Assembly: GCF_002102345.1 (NCBI RefSeq)
Contig: NZ_LQPP01000004.1
Coordinates: 1-64,000 of the forward strand
DNA: 64,000 bases
Direction: 5' to 3'
From: Mycolicibacterium peregrinum
GTDB taxonomy: Bacteria > Actinomycetota > Actinomycetes > Mycobacteriales > Mycobacteriaceae
Shown: one piece after another, positions 12,001-17,012 of the stretch
Layout of the letters: each line of letters starts with the position of its first letter
Position numbering within the stretch: the stretch's first letter is position 1
Program-made: the position numbers and the translations under genes
Notes under the pieces: generated by a model
Database searches by the model: none
Told to the model about the DNA's origin: nothing
Seen by the model: the letters and a program-made list of their open reading frames with translations, nothing else

Positions 12001-15000
12001 TTCCGAAGTTGGCCAGCGATTCGCTGCGCACCTGCAAGGTACCGGGATCCATGTAGGCCCAGTACAAGCTGTGCGTCATCCGGGACCCGGCGCCCCGATG
12101 GTCAAGGGCAACGGGGAATTCCGAAGTGATGCGGCGCGCGCCGAAGATGTCCATCGCCGGATCGATTCCCTGCCCCATGCGCCGAATCGTGCGGCCGCGG
12201 TCGCCGGCACGTTCACCGCCGAGACCGGTGGTGCGGTCCCGCGAGGAGGCCGCCACGAACACGTTGTCCCCGATACCGAAATCAGCTGCGGTGCGCAGCG
12301 GTCCCGCGCCGGGCGAACCGATCAGCGTGATGGTCTGCACGTGATCGGCCAATCGGCGGCCGTGCCCGGCGTGGCTGACCGTTGTCGAACCATAGGAGTG
12401 CGCGAAGATGTGGTTTCCGCTGAAATGGGTTCCATCCCCGGTGAATACGTCCCGTCCGACGTTGAACGCGGCGATGTCACTGGCGAAGATCTGCCCGCCG
12501 TTCTGTGCCATCCGCTGGAACCCGACCCGCGGGTCCCAACTGCCGGGTGGCTGGTAGCCGAGATAGGTGATCGAGGCCGCCGACAGGTCAGGGGCCTCCT
12601 GCAGCGTCGACCGCAGCTGGTTGAACCCGCGCCGCATGATGGTGCCGAGCCGCTCGATAGTCGTCGTCATCCCGGGCACGTACCAGGACACCGACTGCGC
12701 GGTGTACGGATCGGCACCAAAGCTGACGATCGCGCGGCCCACCCCACCGAAGGCGCCCGGATCCAGTGCCAGCAGGTACGGCCCGCCGATTCCGTGCCGG
12801 ACCGCGTTGCGCTCGGCCGTGCGCAGCGCGGACTCGATGTCGTCCATCAGCTTGATGAACTTCTCCTGCGCTTCGGTGAGAGCGATCCCGTTGTCGCGCT
12901 GCGACACCATGAGGTCGCGCCGGGCGGCGTTGCGCTCCAGCATGATCGAGTTCGCCTGGTGGCGCGCCATCGGCGGGATACCCTCCGCGTTACCCACCTC
13001 GAATGGGAACGTCTCGATCAACGCCTGCCGCTGGGCGTCCGACAACCCGGCCCACCAGTGCGCATTCGTCCGTGCCCGATCCACCGCGCGATCCACCGAA
13101 ACCCGGTGATCGGCCGGGCTCATGAGGTCCTTCGGCTTGACCCCCAGCTCATCCAGCGCGTCGTTGGCGATCTCGCGCTTCGTGCGGGTGTCGAGTTCGG
13201 CGGTTGCCTGCACCTCGGACTGCCACCGCGGATTCCATGGGCGACGGGTTTCGCGGTCGCCCCGGCTACTGGTCTCACCATCGAGCCGCAGCGGCCTGCC
13301 TGCCGCGGGCTCCACCGTGCGTTCCCGCGTGCCGAAGTATCGCCGCGGCCGGCTATCGACCGTTCGATGCCGGTCGGTGTCGATCCGATCGGCATGCCCG
13401 GCAGCGATCCGGCCGAAGTTGGCCAGTGATTCGCTGCGTGCCCCGGCGCTGCGGTCGGCGTAGCGGTAGTAGGAGTTGTGGGTGCCCCGGCTGCGGGCCC
13501 GGTCCATGTCCGAGGAGAACTCAGCCGTGACGCGTTGACCACCAAAGGTATTCATGGCCGGATCGACACCGAGGCCGAGGCCGAAGATCCGCCCGGCCGA
13601 ACCGGGGCTGCGACCACCCAGTGCGGTGAACGGATCCCGCGACGACGAGGCGACGAAGACGTTGTCTCCGATGCCGAAATCGGCGGCCGCGCGCACCGGA
13701 CCGGTACCCGGTGAGCCGATCAGCGAGATGGTGCGGACGTCGTTGGCCAGCCGCCCGTCCCGGCCGGCGTAACTGGTTGCCGTGGTGCCGTACGAGTGGG
13801 CGAATACGTGGTTTCCGCTGAAATGACTGCCATCGCCGGCCATGGTGTCGCGGGCAGCGTTGAAGGCACGGATATCGCTGTACAGGATGGCACCACCCTC
13901 GCGGGCCAGCGTCTGACCGGCAGCGCGCCAACTGCTCAGACCACTCGGGGTGTCGTAGCCGATCCATGCGATCGAGGCGGCGCTGACCTCCGGATTCTCC
14001 TGCGTGGTCGACTGCAGGTGGTTGAGCGCATCACCCATGAAGGCGCCGAGCTCATCGATCGTGATGCCCTGGCCCGGCACATGCCAGGACACCGAATCCG
14101 CTCGGTAGGGATCGGCGCCGAAGCTGACCACCGCGCGGCCGTCACCGCCAAATGCCGTGTGGTCGAACGACAGGAGTTGCGGACCGCCGAGATCGGACTG
14201 CTGGGCCAACTGCCCGGCTCGGGTCAGGGCCGCGTCGATCTGATCGAGGCGGGCGAGCAACTTGCCCTGACTGCGCGTGAGCCGATGCCCACTGTCCCGC
14301 AACGACTTCAGTTGACTTCGGCTTTCGCTCAACGAGATGGTGTTGGCCTTGTGCCGGGCCGATGCCGGGATGCCTTCGGCGTTGCCGATGTGCTGAGGGT
14401 AGGCCTCGATCAGGGCGAGCTGCTCTGCTCCGGTCAGCTGTGACCACCATGCAGCATTGCTGCGGGCCCGGGCGTCGGCCGCCTCCATCAGGCCCAGCGG
14501 GTTGCGCAATCCGTCGATCTGAACCGGTGGGATGCGCCGCGCCAACGCGGAATCGGCCACCATGGCCTGGGGCACCACATTGCGCCACCGCTCGCCCGCG
14601 TTGTCCCCGTCCGGAGTCGGATCTCCTTGTGGCGGATGACCCTGCACGTCACCGACGGCGGCAGCGGCGACCAACTGTTGCGGCCGTCCCTGAAACGGTT
14701 CGACGGCTTGCCCATTCGGATCGAGATAGCCTACGGCTGTCCGCAATACGGCATCTTGACCCCATCCGGGCGGCCATGGAGTACGACGCCCGGTGTTCGG
14801 GTCCTCAAGGAAGAGCTGGCCATTGTCGTTGACCGCGAGGTAGGCGTGGCCGCCCTGGTTCGGGCCGCCCGACCACGCGGACACCAGAACCGCCGACGAC
14901 CCAGGAGCCATCTGCCCCAGCACACTGTTCACATCGGCGTAGGACGCGAATTGGGCTGCCGAACCGGTGGCCTCGAACAATTGGACGCCGGGTCTGCCCC

Positions 15001-16963
15001 GGGCCGACGTGAGGGGCGCGAGGCGGATCTGCCGGCCGTACCTGTCCGACAACGCCTGCGCAACCCGGTCCGCGCAATCGTCGGAGACCTCGGTCCGGTT
15101 GTCGGCAGCCGGGGTCTGCACCTCCGGCTGCGAACTGGTCTGGTTGGCTGCGGCGACAGTGCCCTGAACCCGCGCGGTCGGCACGCCCGCCGCATCGGAA
15201 CTCACCGCTGAGGATGTCGCCGTCGACTTGTCCGTCTGTGCCTGCGGCGTGGGTGGCTGTGGCGTCGGCAGCCTCGAAATCTCTTCGCGTACACCGGGAG
15301 TAGAGGCCTTCGCGACCGGGCCGGGCGGTTGTATTTCCGCGCGCCCGGCGACTGCCGGAGGCCCGGCGGTCTGCGACGCTGTGGCCGGGGTCGCCCCCGG
15401 CGCCGGAGCCGGAGCCGCGGGATCGGCCGGAACAGGCTCGGCCCGGGCCATGTCCGCTTGTACCGAATCCGTGGCCTGGGCGGTGTCGCTAGCGGCCTGA
15501 GTGTTGTCGCTGGTGGCCTGATGACCGGTGTCGCTGGTTACCGGAGAGTCCGCGGTCTCGGCCAGCGGTGTCGGGACCGCTGTGGTGTGGTGTTCCTCCG
15601 ACAGCTGCGCGTTCTGGTTTGTCGCCGTGTCGGCTTCGGGCCCCAGCCCGGGTTCGTGCTGATCGGTGTCGCCGGCGACGTGCTTGTCATCGTCGGCCTG
15701 GGACCGGTCGGTGTCCGACTCGGCCGTTTCTTCCTCGGATGTGTGTTGGTCGGCCGCCCGCTCTTCAGTGGTCGACTTGCCGGCCGGACCCTGCTTCGAC
15801 GAGGACGGATCATGCTGTGCTACAGCATGTTTAGCCGGACCGGCGGCAGTATTCGACGGTGCCGCTTTGGGGCCGGCCGGAACTGCCGCTGTGCTGTCGG
15901 GCTTGTCGTCGGCGGGTTTGGTGTCACGGTCGACATCGGGTTTGACTGCGGTATCCAGATCGGATGGGCCATCCGGATCGAGGCCGCTCAGTTCGCCGGT
16001 CGGCGCCGGCGGACCTGGCTCAGGCGAATTCGTCGTCGGGCTGTTCTGCTGCGATGCATGAGCTCTGCCGAGCCCCCTCATCCCGCCGAGGCTGGTGCTG
16101 GTCGAGCTCGCAAGAATTGACACCGTGTCGAATTCGCCGCCGACAGACAACGTGCCGACCACGTTTCCCGACACCCCAGCGGTGAACATGGTGACCCCAC
16201 CCTTGACCGCCGCCGTGACCCGATTGCGAGAAACTTCTCCCATCCCGTGCATGAGCGGGACGGCGGTGATGCCGCCGGCGGCACCACCGGCGATCGAGGC
16301 AACCGCGGTCTGTTTGAACCGGTCCCAACGGAGGGCGGCATGCCCGTTGTTCGCCTGGATGCCCTGGACGATCCCCTCTTGAAGCAGGCCCTGGCCCAGT
16401 TCCTCGAACGCTTCCTGGAGGCCTTCGTGCAGCAGTCGCTTCATCATCGTCCTGGTGAGCAGCTCGGCCATCTTCTCGCCGATCCGCCGGATCGCCCACG
16501 CGACGAGCGCACGGATCCACGCCATGGTCGTCGTCTCGATGACGGGGATCGCCGCTGTCGATGCCCCCAGGGTGGGACTGGACATGGCCAGGCTGTAGGA
16601 AATCTCAGCGGCGGCAAGAGCCAGCCCGACGATGATCGAGAGCTTGCTGTATTCGATCTCGGAGCTGAAGTTGGCGGCGCCCTCACCCATTGCCGAAATG
16701 CCTTGGGCGAGTTTGTCCACCGTGTAGTCGCCGTCGAACAGCATGCCGAACTGCCGCTCCGCGGCCTCGGCGGTGTCGCCGGTCAAGACCGACATCGTCT
16801 CACCACGGACCCGGCTCAGGTCCGGGATGAGCTCCTGCAGGGCTTCGGCCGCGGCTTGATAGTGCTCGCCGATTCGGCGGGTTCGGGTTTCGCTGCCTTG
16901 CGGCCACTCACCGCCCGCCAGATACGACACCCACTGGAGTTCGGGTGGGAAAGGGATATCCAT
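1..16963 (-). CDS. Giant multi-domain type VII secretion effector/toxin (partial, 3' end beyond window)
   Basis: An uninterrupted frame runs from ATG 16963 to the left edge: 5,654 codons (about 0.6 MDa at 110 Da per residue), with no stop reached. Residues 1-306 are a WXG100-like/helical region with hydrophobic segments; 307-620 is a low-complexity Pro/Ala/Thr/Asp linker. Then follow, in order, Tox-PL1, hydrolases 1-3, Tox-PL2, hydrolase 4, Tox-PL3, GNAT1, Tox-PL4, GNAT2, GNAT3, GGDEF-like 1 and 2, Tox-PL5, hydrolase 5, Tox-PL6, GNAT4 and 105-residue helical repeats (each annotated separately). There is no signal peptide. The gene lies 49 bp downstream of a WXG100 gene and co-oriented with eccC-eccD-mycP, so export by this ESX system is inferred. 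Tox-PL and DUF1023 domains are known from actinobacterial secreted toxins. The tandem stacking of so many complete enzyme-like modules is exceptional. The target, and whether it acts as toxin or host effector, are unknown. Confidence 0.9.
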   Translation of the reverse strand, partial: MDIPFPPELQWVSYLAGGEWPQGSETRTRRIGEHYQAAAEALQELIPDLSRVRGETMSVLTGDTAEAAERQFGMLFDGDYTVDKLAQGISAMGEGAANFSSEIEYSKLSIIVGLALAAAEISYSLAMSSPTLGASTAAIPVIETTTMAWIRALVAWAIRRIGEKMAELLTRTMMKRLLHEGLQEAFEELGQGLLQEGIVQGIQANNGHAALRWDRFKQTAVASIAGGAAGGITAVPLMHGMGEVSRNRVTAAVKGGVTMFTAGVSGNVVGTLSVGGEFDTVSILASSTSTSLGGMRGLGRAHASQQNSPTTNSPEPGPPAPTGELSGLDPDGPSDLDTAVKPDVDRDTKPADDKPDSTAAVPAGPKAAPSNTAAGPAKHAVAQHDPSSSKQGPAGKSTTEERAADQHTSEEETAESDTDRSQADDDKHVAGDTDQHEPGLGPEADTATNQNAQLSEEHHTTAVPTPLAETADSPVTSDTGHQATSDNTQAASDTAQATDSVQADMARAEPVPADPAAPAPAPGATPATASQTAGPPAVAGRAEIQPPGPVAKASTPGVREEISRLPTPQPPTPQAQTDKSTATSSAVSSDAAGVPTARVQGTVAAANQTSSQPEVQTPAADNRTEVSDDCADRVAQALSDRYGRQIRLAPLTSARGRPGVQLFEATGSAAQFASYADVNSVLGQMAPGSSAVLVSAWSGGPNQGGHAYLAVNDNGQLFLEDPNTGRRTPWPPGWGQDAVLRTAVGYLDPNGQAVEPFQGRPQQLVAAAAVGDVQGHPPQGDPTPDGDNAGERWRNVVPQAMVADSALARRIPPVQIDGLRNPLGLMEAADARARSNAAWWSQLTGAEQLALIEAYPQHIGNAEGIPASARHKANTISLSESRSQLKSLRDSGHRLTRSQGKLLARLDQIDAALTRAGQLAQQSDLGGPQLLSFDHTAFGGDGRAVVSFGADPYRADSVSWHVPGQGITIDELGAFMGDALNHLQSTTQENPEVSAASIAWIGYDTPSGLSSWRAAGQTLAREGGAILYSDIRAFNAARDTMAGDGSHFSGNHVFAHSYGTTATSYAGRDGRLANDVRTISLIGSPGTGPVRAAADFGIGDNVFVASSSRDPFTALGGRSPGSAGRIFGLGLGVDPAMNTFGGQRVTAEFSSDMDRARSRGTHNSYYRYADRSAGARSESLANFGRIAAGHADRIDTDRHRTVDSRPRRYFGTRERTVEPAAGRPLRLDGETSSRGDRETRRPWNPRWQSEVQATAELDTRTKREIANDALDELGVKPKDLMSPADHRVSVDRAVDRARTNAHWWAGLSDAQRQALIETFPFEVGNAEGIPPMARHQANSIMLERNAARRDLMVSQRDNGIALTEAQEKFIKLMDDIESALRTAERNAVRHGIGGPYLLALDPGAFGGVGRAIVSFGADPYTAQSVSWYVPGMTTTIERLGTIMRRGFNQLRSTLQEAPDLSAASITYLGYQPPGSWDPRVGFQRMAQNGGQIFASDIAAFNVGRDVFTGDGTHFSGNHIFAHSYGSTTVSHAGHGRRLADHVQTITLIGSPGAGPLRTAADFGIGDNVFVAASSRDRTTGLGGERAGDRGRTIRRMGQGIDPAMDIFGARRITSEFPVALDHRGAGSRMTHSLYWAYMDPGTLQVRSESLANFGRIAAGHADQAHSEGHRTLHQGRRWPFGGTREQTVEPATGRPLRLTDDPNSTHSVEGRHFWNPRFRNSPAEVSESQVPVDNTTDVARAAQELPAAVSSFVEQTAVPDRVVADVALAERGIKASDLMSPADHKVPVDQAVDRARANAHWWAGLSDTQQQALIKAYPHEVGNAEGIPPKARHDANSRMLRRYLDHRDLLLSRRENGVALNKFESRYVDLMHDIESGLRSAQRNATRLNVDGPFLLALDPQAFGGVGRAIVSFGADPYTAQSVSWYVPGMTTTIGKLRAMTMRAANLLQSTLQENPGLSAASITYIGYQAPGSWDPRVGFQRMAQNGGQIFASDIAAFNVGRDVFTGDGSRFSGNHIFAHSYGSTTVSHAGYGGRLADHVQTITLIGSPGAGPLRTAADFGIGDNVFVAASSRDRTTGLGGERAGDRGRTIRQMGQGIDPAMDIFQARRITAEFPAARDHMGAGSRMTHSLYWSYLDPGNLRIRSESLTNFGRIAAGHADRVDAEGRRTLDERRRPLVGGMRQQTVEPALGRPLRLADDPAAHHSVHGRNRWNPAFLRSTNCAYAVAEELSVRYGRDITVDAPISPRGVRARSLFEAVGSAARFGSYSEVEATLQRLGPGSSAVLASRWSGRGQGGHAYLAVNDGGTIYLLDPHSGQRSGWPPHWGRDAVRRTAVGYLDADGVAVNPLDGDVNRQLRDADAVGNVQGDRTGNTDHAIADDALAQRTPRVRPDELRNPLGVAEEAAARAQNNAAWWAGLSETQQQALIETYPQHIGNAEGIPAAARDVANRNVLQELRDQADRIQTKIDEFERPTRTERKFLTKIDQLGRALDKARADAARAGEDGPLLLAFDPQEFGGDGRVLLSFGSDPYSADSVSWHVPGVQTTMHSLLGFYSHSALNHLQSVRAENPGLKAASIAWIGYDAPSGLKMWRAAGHGFARTGGDILHSDITAFNAVHESSSDGTVFAGNHIFGYSYGSTTTGYAGRDGRLGDHVSTVTLVGSPGAGPITHASEFGLGDNVFAASSSRDVVTALGGRTPGSSGRILGIGLGFDPAMHAFGAVRVTAEFPAGMNHLHTGGTHHAYFLHTNSTGRSESLVNLGRIAAGHSDRVAVEPHRTVEGRHTIEPAAGSSYRRIWNLPWRSGQNCAQGVAQELSAMYGRDVQLAIQVTRSGVPARALFEAVGTDAAFATYAEVEQRLRELGDGSSAVLASRWSGGRGGGHAYLAVNVGGDIQLVDPHRGRSGWPPHWGQNAVSHTAVGYLDPSGNPLERSAVDATPARTAADAVGHVRGHRDDPDFVRRQAEYRARNPAARPVDSRYAQPLDEVVDNLDGAAVRQLAQDLSGTYGPHRIQLEGEIIGGEVMLTGKIFHGDTEIGTVQRTFERDGNGNLVAYHNGLVIKEEFENLRGQGFSKAVTAELERYYVDSGVDRIELKSHDTGSNAWARRGFTWDPQPHRLADSLDSIKSAAARLTPRLSPEGRAALADMVARLEPGHSRLPEPIEVATLATAAEPELGRQLLQGTGVNFVRHMPVAADQVRPETGLMSRLQRWFRLGDQPSSAQNCAHGVAAQLAQRYERPFRLDVRASRTGVPAWALFRSIGSTALFTTYDDVAATLHDLGDGSSAVLASRWAGGRQGGHAYLAVNDGGTVFLVDPHTGKRTGWPPHWGQQAVDRTAVGYLDADGTAVSPLQQVPLHVSLGIADGIGDVRGHAAADDFPARQRAYRAQDPATRRVDSSYAQPLGEIIDSFDAAQVRQLGNDLSGVYGPYRVEMFRAVADERTGEVIIGGLIFDGDEEIGFTQQTYLRDRDGNLVAHQNVVDIPDRAFRGKGFSKALSEQLEQYYATSGVDRIELRTEQDGGYAWARQGFSWNPDSAKLQTSVDNVRNAAVRLRDQVSPEARALLDDVVRRLHPSHPDLPEPIDLAALSTPQEPNLGRDLLTDTHWNGVKYFGAADAVGDVEGHAGYRGQDPATRTVDTRYAPPLGEVITESGDQVQAQRFAQDLSGAYGPYRVEFTAEALPGAVQLNGEIFHGDRRIGEIERIFIRDETGELVAHHNEIKIEVKELRGKGFSKAFLSEFDQYYARSGVHRIELLAVSDGAYAWARRGFTWDLRTDELQDSLDSIKVAAQRLSSSVGAEAQVVLEEVIARLEPGHPRLPEPADLANLRAPGHPELGRELLRRSTWYGIKYVDEAPRYRSPDDVELAGFWDRIGQLDQAVLSPEALIDAVYRPVAMDTVTGFYEGRVSGFKTSEVVRAQHHVAGTGDSAFFVSADIANLRGLNQAAADRTEANAHFSGLSAVFLAALAESGADVVPMRIGGDELGAVVVGDIDEATIESAIATIRARAQQYAQRHGLADIPHPKHPGQPEYHGVGLHVGYAEVLPDLDVRDIFDDADLGVDRSKTRRSDVAGGPGREAGADRAHPAGEATPGRGDGTRTGPQATGSEGQVAGRASTEGQAGQQLSNRDRYQQPDDVKRASFLAEAARLLSLEGRGGLQALYESLGRDEVSGFYDGRASEFKTGEVARAREWITETGGSGILISAQLDNLSGLNAHVQNRAEMANAHYRAITQIFRTEIEATGATIVPMRTSGDRFDAVVIGAVDAAAVDAALARIHTRTAAYAQDEGLSDIANPSSAGRRGVRLFFGHSDLTASGTLDEIIQTAEREMFGRQDSGDPTRVSEPEVNCAHGVADAVSHRYGREFRVAVEPSRTGVPARELYEAVGSAAHFTTYDQVGENLRRLGDGSSAVLTSRWRGGRSGGHAYLAVNDAGEIYLLDPTTGERTGWPPHWGQAAVDRTAVGYLDSSGEPINPLHDVPLRLGPAEAVGDVQGVPADRSSAAQIAEEALAQRSPDLDTTELVRPVDDPWLAVARAQANATWWQALSVDQRQALIESYPMQIGNAEGIPPMAAHEANSLAMQDWLAKGREMQSKLDKGVRVGWENHLEMLRAQAVGDALERATDAARRAGIDGPYLLRFDPGAHHGAGLAVVGFGVDPYLAESVSWHIPGRGMTIQELGPGMGSALNHAMSVLLEVPTASASSMIWIGYDTMNGEAARVGGAALRSDITGFNAGRDAWSEGAPFRNNHVFGHCQGSTVAGYAGQAGRLRSEINSVSLFGSPGLGPMNTAGEFGAGVSVYVAASSTDRFTWHGGVMPGLRGDFEGGFGVDPAMDFFGARRIRAEFPLVEMTQAGDYDIHNFYYKFVDKDAGVRNESLANFGRIATGHVERIEFDSHRVLVSDPHGESRVGDPAANRSVRIDDLAMPDADPADNCAYGVAELVSRRYGRDVRIETAVTATGVPARSLFEAVGSRADFATYAEVSERLVQLGPGSSAVLTSRWAGVRQGGHAYLAVNDGGEIYLVDQRTGQRSGWPPHWGQTAVDRTAVGYLDEHGNAVAPLRDRPSQLADASAVGDVRGLRDDPDFVRRQQEYRAQDQSTRTVDTRYADPIGDLIDNPDPLRARQLADDLSGRYGPYRVEFEVEVNGDQIALDGMILHGTKEIGSIDRVIYRDEYGKLVVHNGMLAITDAQQRGQGFSKALTAELERFYVRSGVDRIELTSDWQGSNAWARRGFTWGTDIRHLQAALDQIKLSAERLRERVGEDAAGALDEVLARLEVDHPRLPEPVDLAMLATDEVPNLGRLLLENTSIDMVKYLPAPPVDPLVRLGLPDHEPATLSEGQAITAFADGELRLRALNEQLERDGVDVEDRARQLADARNALRSWAYGLMTNQVAAHWLAANTSNPAFEDLVARNAERGLTGDAIYEAIIESSTHSHLAPGSLTDIEAGAVYSQFELGLRALNEQMIRDGATIEDRARQLAGLRRSLRAWTRELMENRPAAEWLSANESDPSFEDLVARYERKGLSGEAVYQAIIDGATHSHYAAGTLSDEETRTVYTTYELRMRELRDQLLRDGVGAEERARTMYGMRATIRSWTRSLMENRELADWLNANEPNPTFDELVERNRAKGRVGDEIYEAIVASSTRSRGSVNADLGIDPDNPPALP
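5..949 (-). repeat. Three tandem 105-residue helical repeats in the giant protein
   Basis: The copies begin at 949, 634 and 319 (315 bp each), opening GELRLRALNEQL, FELGLRALNEQM and YELRMRELRDQL. Each holds ED/EERAR, a W-rich helix, a WL-ANE-(N/D)P-F-E/DLV element and an IYxAI...SST element. I do not recognise the family. The array may continue left of the window. Confidence 0.85.
1042..1690 (-). other. GNAT-like acetyltransferase domain 4
   Basis: Residues about 5092-5308. It shows YGPYRVE, QRGQGFSKALTAELERFY and NAWARRGFTWG, and sits between Tox-PL6 and the helical repeats. Confidence 0.55.
1810..2205 (-). other. Tox-PL (papain-like glutamine deamidase) domain 6
   Basis: Residues about 4920-5052, with predicted triad Cys4925 (NCAYGV), His5000 (GHAYLAVND) and Asp5015 (LVDQRTG). 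The D-x-x-T-G element is closest here to the DxQxG form known in the Tox-PL family. Confidence 0.8.
2300..3432 (-). other. DUF1023-type alpha/beta-hydrolase domain 5 (Ser replaced by Cys)
   Basis: Residues about 4511-4888. The nucleophile elbow reads GHCQGST, with Cys4745 where the other four copies have Ser. The rest of the fold signature (IGNAEGIP, WHIPG, LFGSPGLGP, GRIATGH) is kept. It may be inactive or use a thiol nucleophile. Confidence 0.7.
3560..3952 (-). other. Tox-PL (papain-like glutamine deamidase) domain 5
   Basis: Residues about 4338-4468, with predicted triad Cys4342 (NCAHGV), His4417 (GHAYLAVND) and Asp4432 (LLDPTTG). Confidence 0.8.
3985..4500 (-). other. GGDEF-like domain 2 (degenerate signature)
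   Basis: Residues about 4155-4327. It is parallel to copy 1: EVSGFYDGR, QLDNLSGLN, RTSGDRFDAVVIG (Ser4246-Phe4250) and TAEREMFGRQ. The signature reads SGDRF instead of GGDE(F/L), and the metal-site Glu is Arg, so it is probably catalytically dead. Confidence 0.55.
4775..5310 (-). other. GGDEF-like nucleotide cyclase domain 1 (signature retained)
   Basis: Residues about 3885-4063. It follows the GGDEF order: TVTGFYEGR (cf. LTGLxNRR), DIANLRGLN (cf. DIDxFKxxND; Asp3930), RIGGDELGAVVVG (Gly3975-Leu3979) and DADLGVDRSK (cf. ADxALYxAK). The metal and guanine-contact residues look present, so an active cyclase is possible. No family match was run. Confidence 0.6.
5420..6066 (-). other. GNAT-like acetyltransferase domain 3
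   Basis: Residues about 3633-3848. It shows YGPYRVE, LRGKGFSKAFLSEFDQYY and YAWARRGFTWD. It lies between GNAT-like domain 2 and the GGDEF-like pair. Confidence 0.55.
6138..6792 (-). other. GNAT-like acetyltransferase domain 2
   Basis: Residues about 3391-3609. It shows YGPYRVE, FRGKGFSKALSEQLEQYY and YAWARQGFSWN. It is preceded by Tox-PL4 and followed directly by a second GNAT-like module. Confidence 0.55.
6930..7312 (-). other. Tox-PL (papain-like glutamine deamidase) domain 4
   Basis: Residues about 3218-3345, with predicted triad Cys3222 (NCAHGV), His3297 (GHAYLAVND) and Asp3312 (LVDPHTG). Confidence 0.8.
7405..8048 (-). other. GNAT-like acetyltransferase domain 1
   Basis: Residues about 2972-3186. 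The core is YGPHRIQ, a beta-strand run, then LRGQGFSKAVTAELERYY, which fits the acetyl-CoA-binding R/Q-x-x-G-x-G/A loop and helix of GNAT folds. NAWARRGFTWD follows, like the terminal strand of many GNATs. Assignment is by motif only. Confidence 0.55.
8175..8560 (-). other. Tox-PL (papain-like glutamine deamidase) domain 3
   Basis: Residues about 2802-2930, with predicted triad Cys2806 (NCAQGV), His2881 (GHAYLAVNV) and Asp2896 (LVDPHRG). It is followed at once by a GNAT-like module. Confidence 0.8.
8640..9792 (-). other. DUF1023-type alpha/beta-hydrolase domain 4
   Basis: Residues about 2391-2775. The nucleophile elbow is GYSYGST with Ser2635. It keeps IGNAEGIP, WHVPG and LVGSPGAGP, so it looks catalytically intact. 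Confidence 0.75.
9920..10315 (-). other. Tox-PL (papain-like glutamine deamidase) domain 2
   Basis: Residues about 2217-2348. The predicted triad is Cys2222 (NCAYAV), His2297 (GHAYLAVND) and Asp2312 (LLDPHSG), followed by WPPHWGRDAV and a GYLD strand. Confidence 0.8.
10462..11632 (-). other. DUF1023-type alpha/beta-hydrolase domain 3
   Basis: Residues about 1778-2167, with nucleophile elbow AHSYGST and Ser2021. It is the closest relative of copy 2. Confidence 0.75.
10691..10855. repeat. Near-identical DNA block, copy A (in hydrolase 3)
   Basis: Over about 165 bp it differs from 12185-12349 at a single position by eye. The surrounding similarity extends to about 11060. The offset is 1,494 bp (498 codons), so the repeat keeps the reading frame. 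Confidence 0.85.
11960..13125 (-). other. DUF1023-type alpha/beta-hydrolase domain 2
   Basis: Residues about 1280-1668, with nucleophile elbow AHSYGST and Ser1523. This copy and copy 3 are a recent tandem duplication: their nucleophiles are exactly 498 residues apart and parts are almost identical at DNA level. Confidence 0.75.
12185..12349. repeat. Near-identical DNA block, copy B (in hydrolase 2)
   Basis: Partner of 10691-10855. Weaker but still high similarity continues to about 12555. It indicates recent in-frame tandem duplication or gene conversion within the giant gene. Confidence 0.85.
13370..14515 (-). other. DUF1023-type alpha/beta-hydrolase domain 1
   Basis: Residues about 817-1198. 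It has the family start NAAWW...IGNAEGIP, then WHVPG. The nucleophile elbow is AHSYGTT with Ser1057, followed by LIGSPGTGP and a C-terminal conserved stretch ending GRIAAGHADR. The substrate is unknown. Confidence 0.75.
14699..15091 (-). other. Tox-PL (papain-like glutamine deamidase) domain 1
   Basis: Residues about 625-755. The predicted triad is Cys630 (in SDDCADRV), His706 (in GHAYLAVND) and Asp721 (in LEDPNTG). It is the most divergent copy: WPPGWGQ replaces WPPHWGQ, and Cys-His spacing is 76 rather than 75. Confidence 0.75.
16045..16963 (-). other. N-terminal WXG100-like / helical secretion domain of the giant protein
   Basis: Residues 1-306. It opens MDIPFPPELQWVSYLAGGEW, followed by amphipathic helices and several hydrophobic stretches (about residues 110-175 and 220-290). 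This resembles the WXG100-like N-terminal regions found on actinobacterial glutamine-deamidase and hydrolase toxins. Its inferred role is recognition by the ESX machine, perhaps paired with the small WXG100 protein encoded just upstream. Confidence 0.6.
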
Positions 16964-17012
16964 AATCGATCGGGTGTGGCAGCGGGCCTACAGCACGCCA
17001 CCTCCGTGACCG

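Noticed and set aside
1..16963. Non-ribosomal peptide or polyketide synthase as the reason for the giant frame
   Set aside because: No carrier, condensation, adenylation or ketosynthase motifs; the repeated modules carry Tox-PL and DUF1023 signatures instead.
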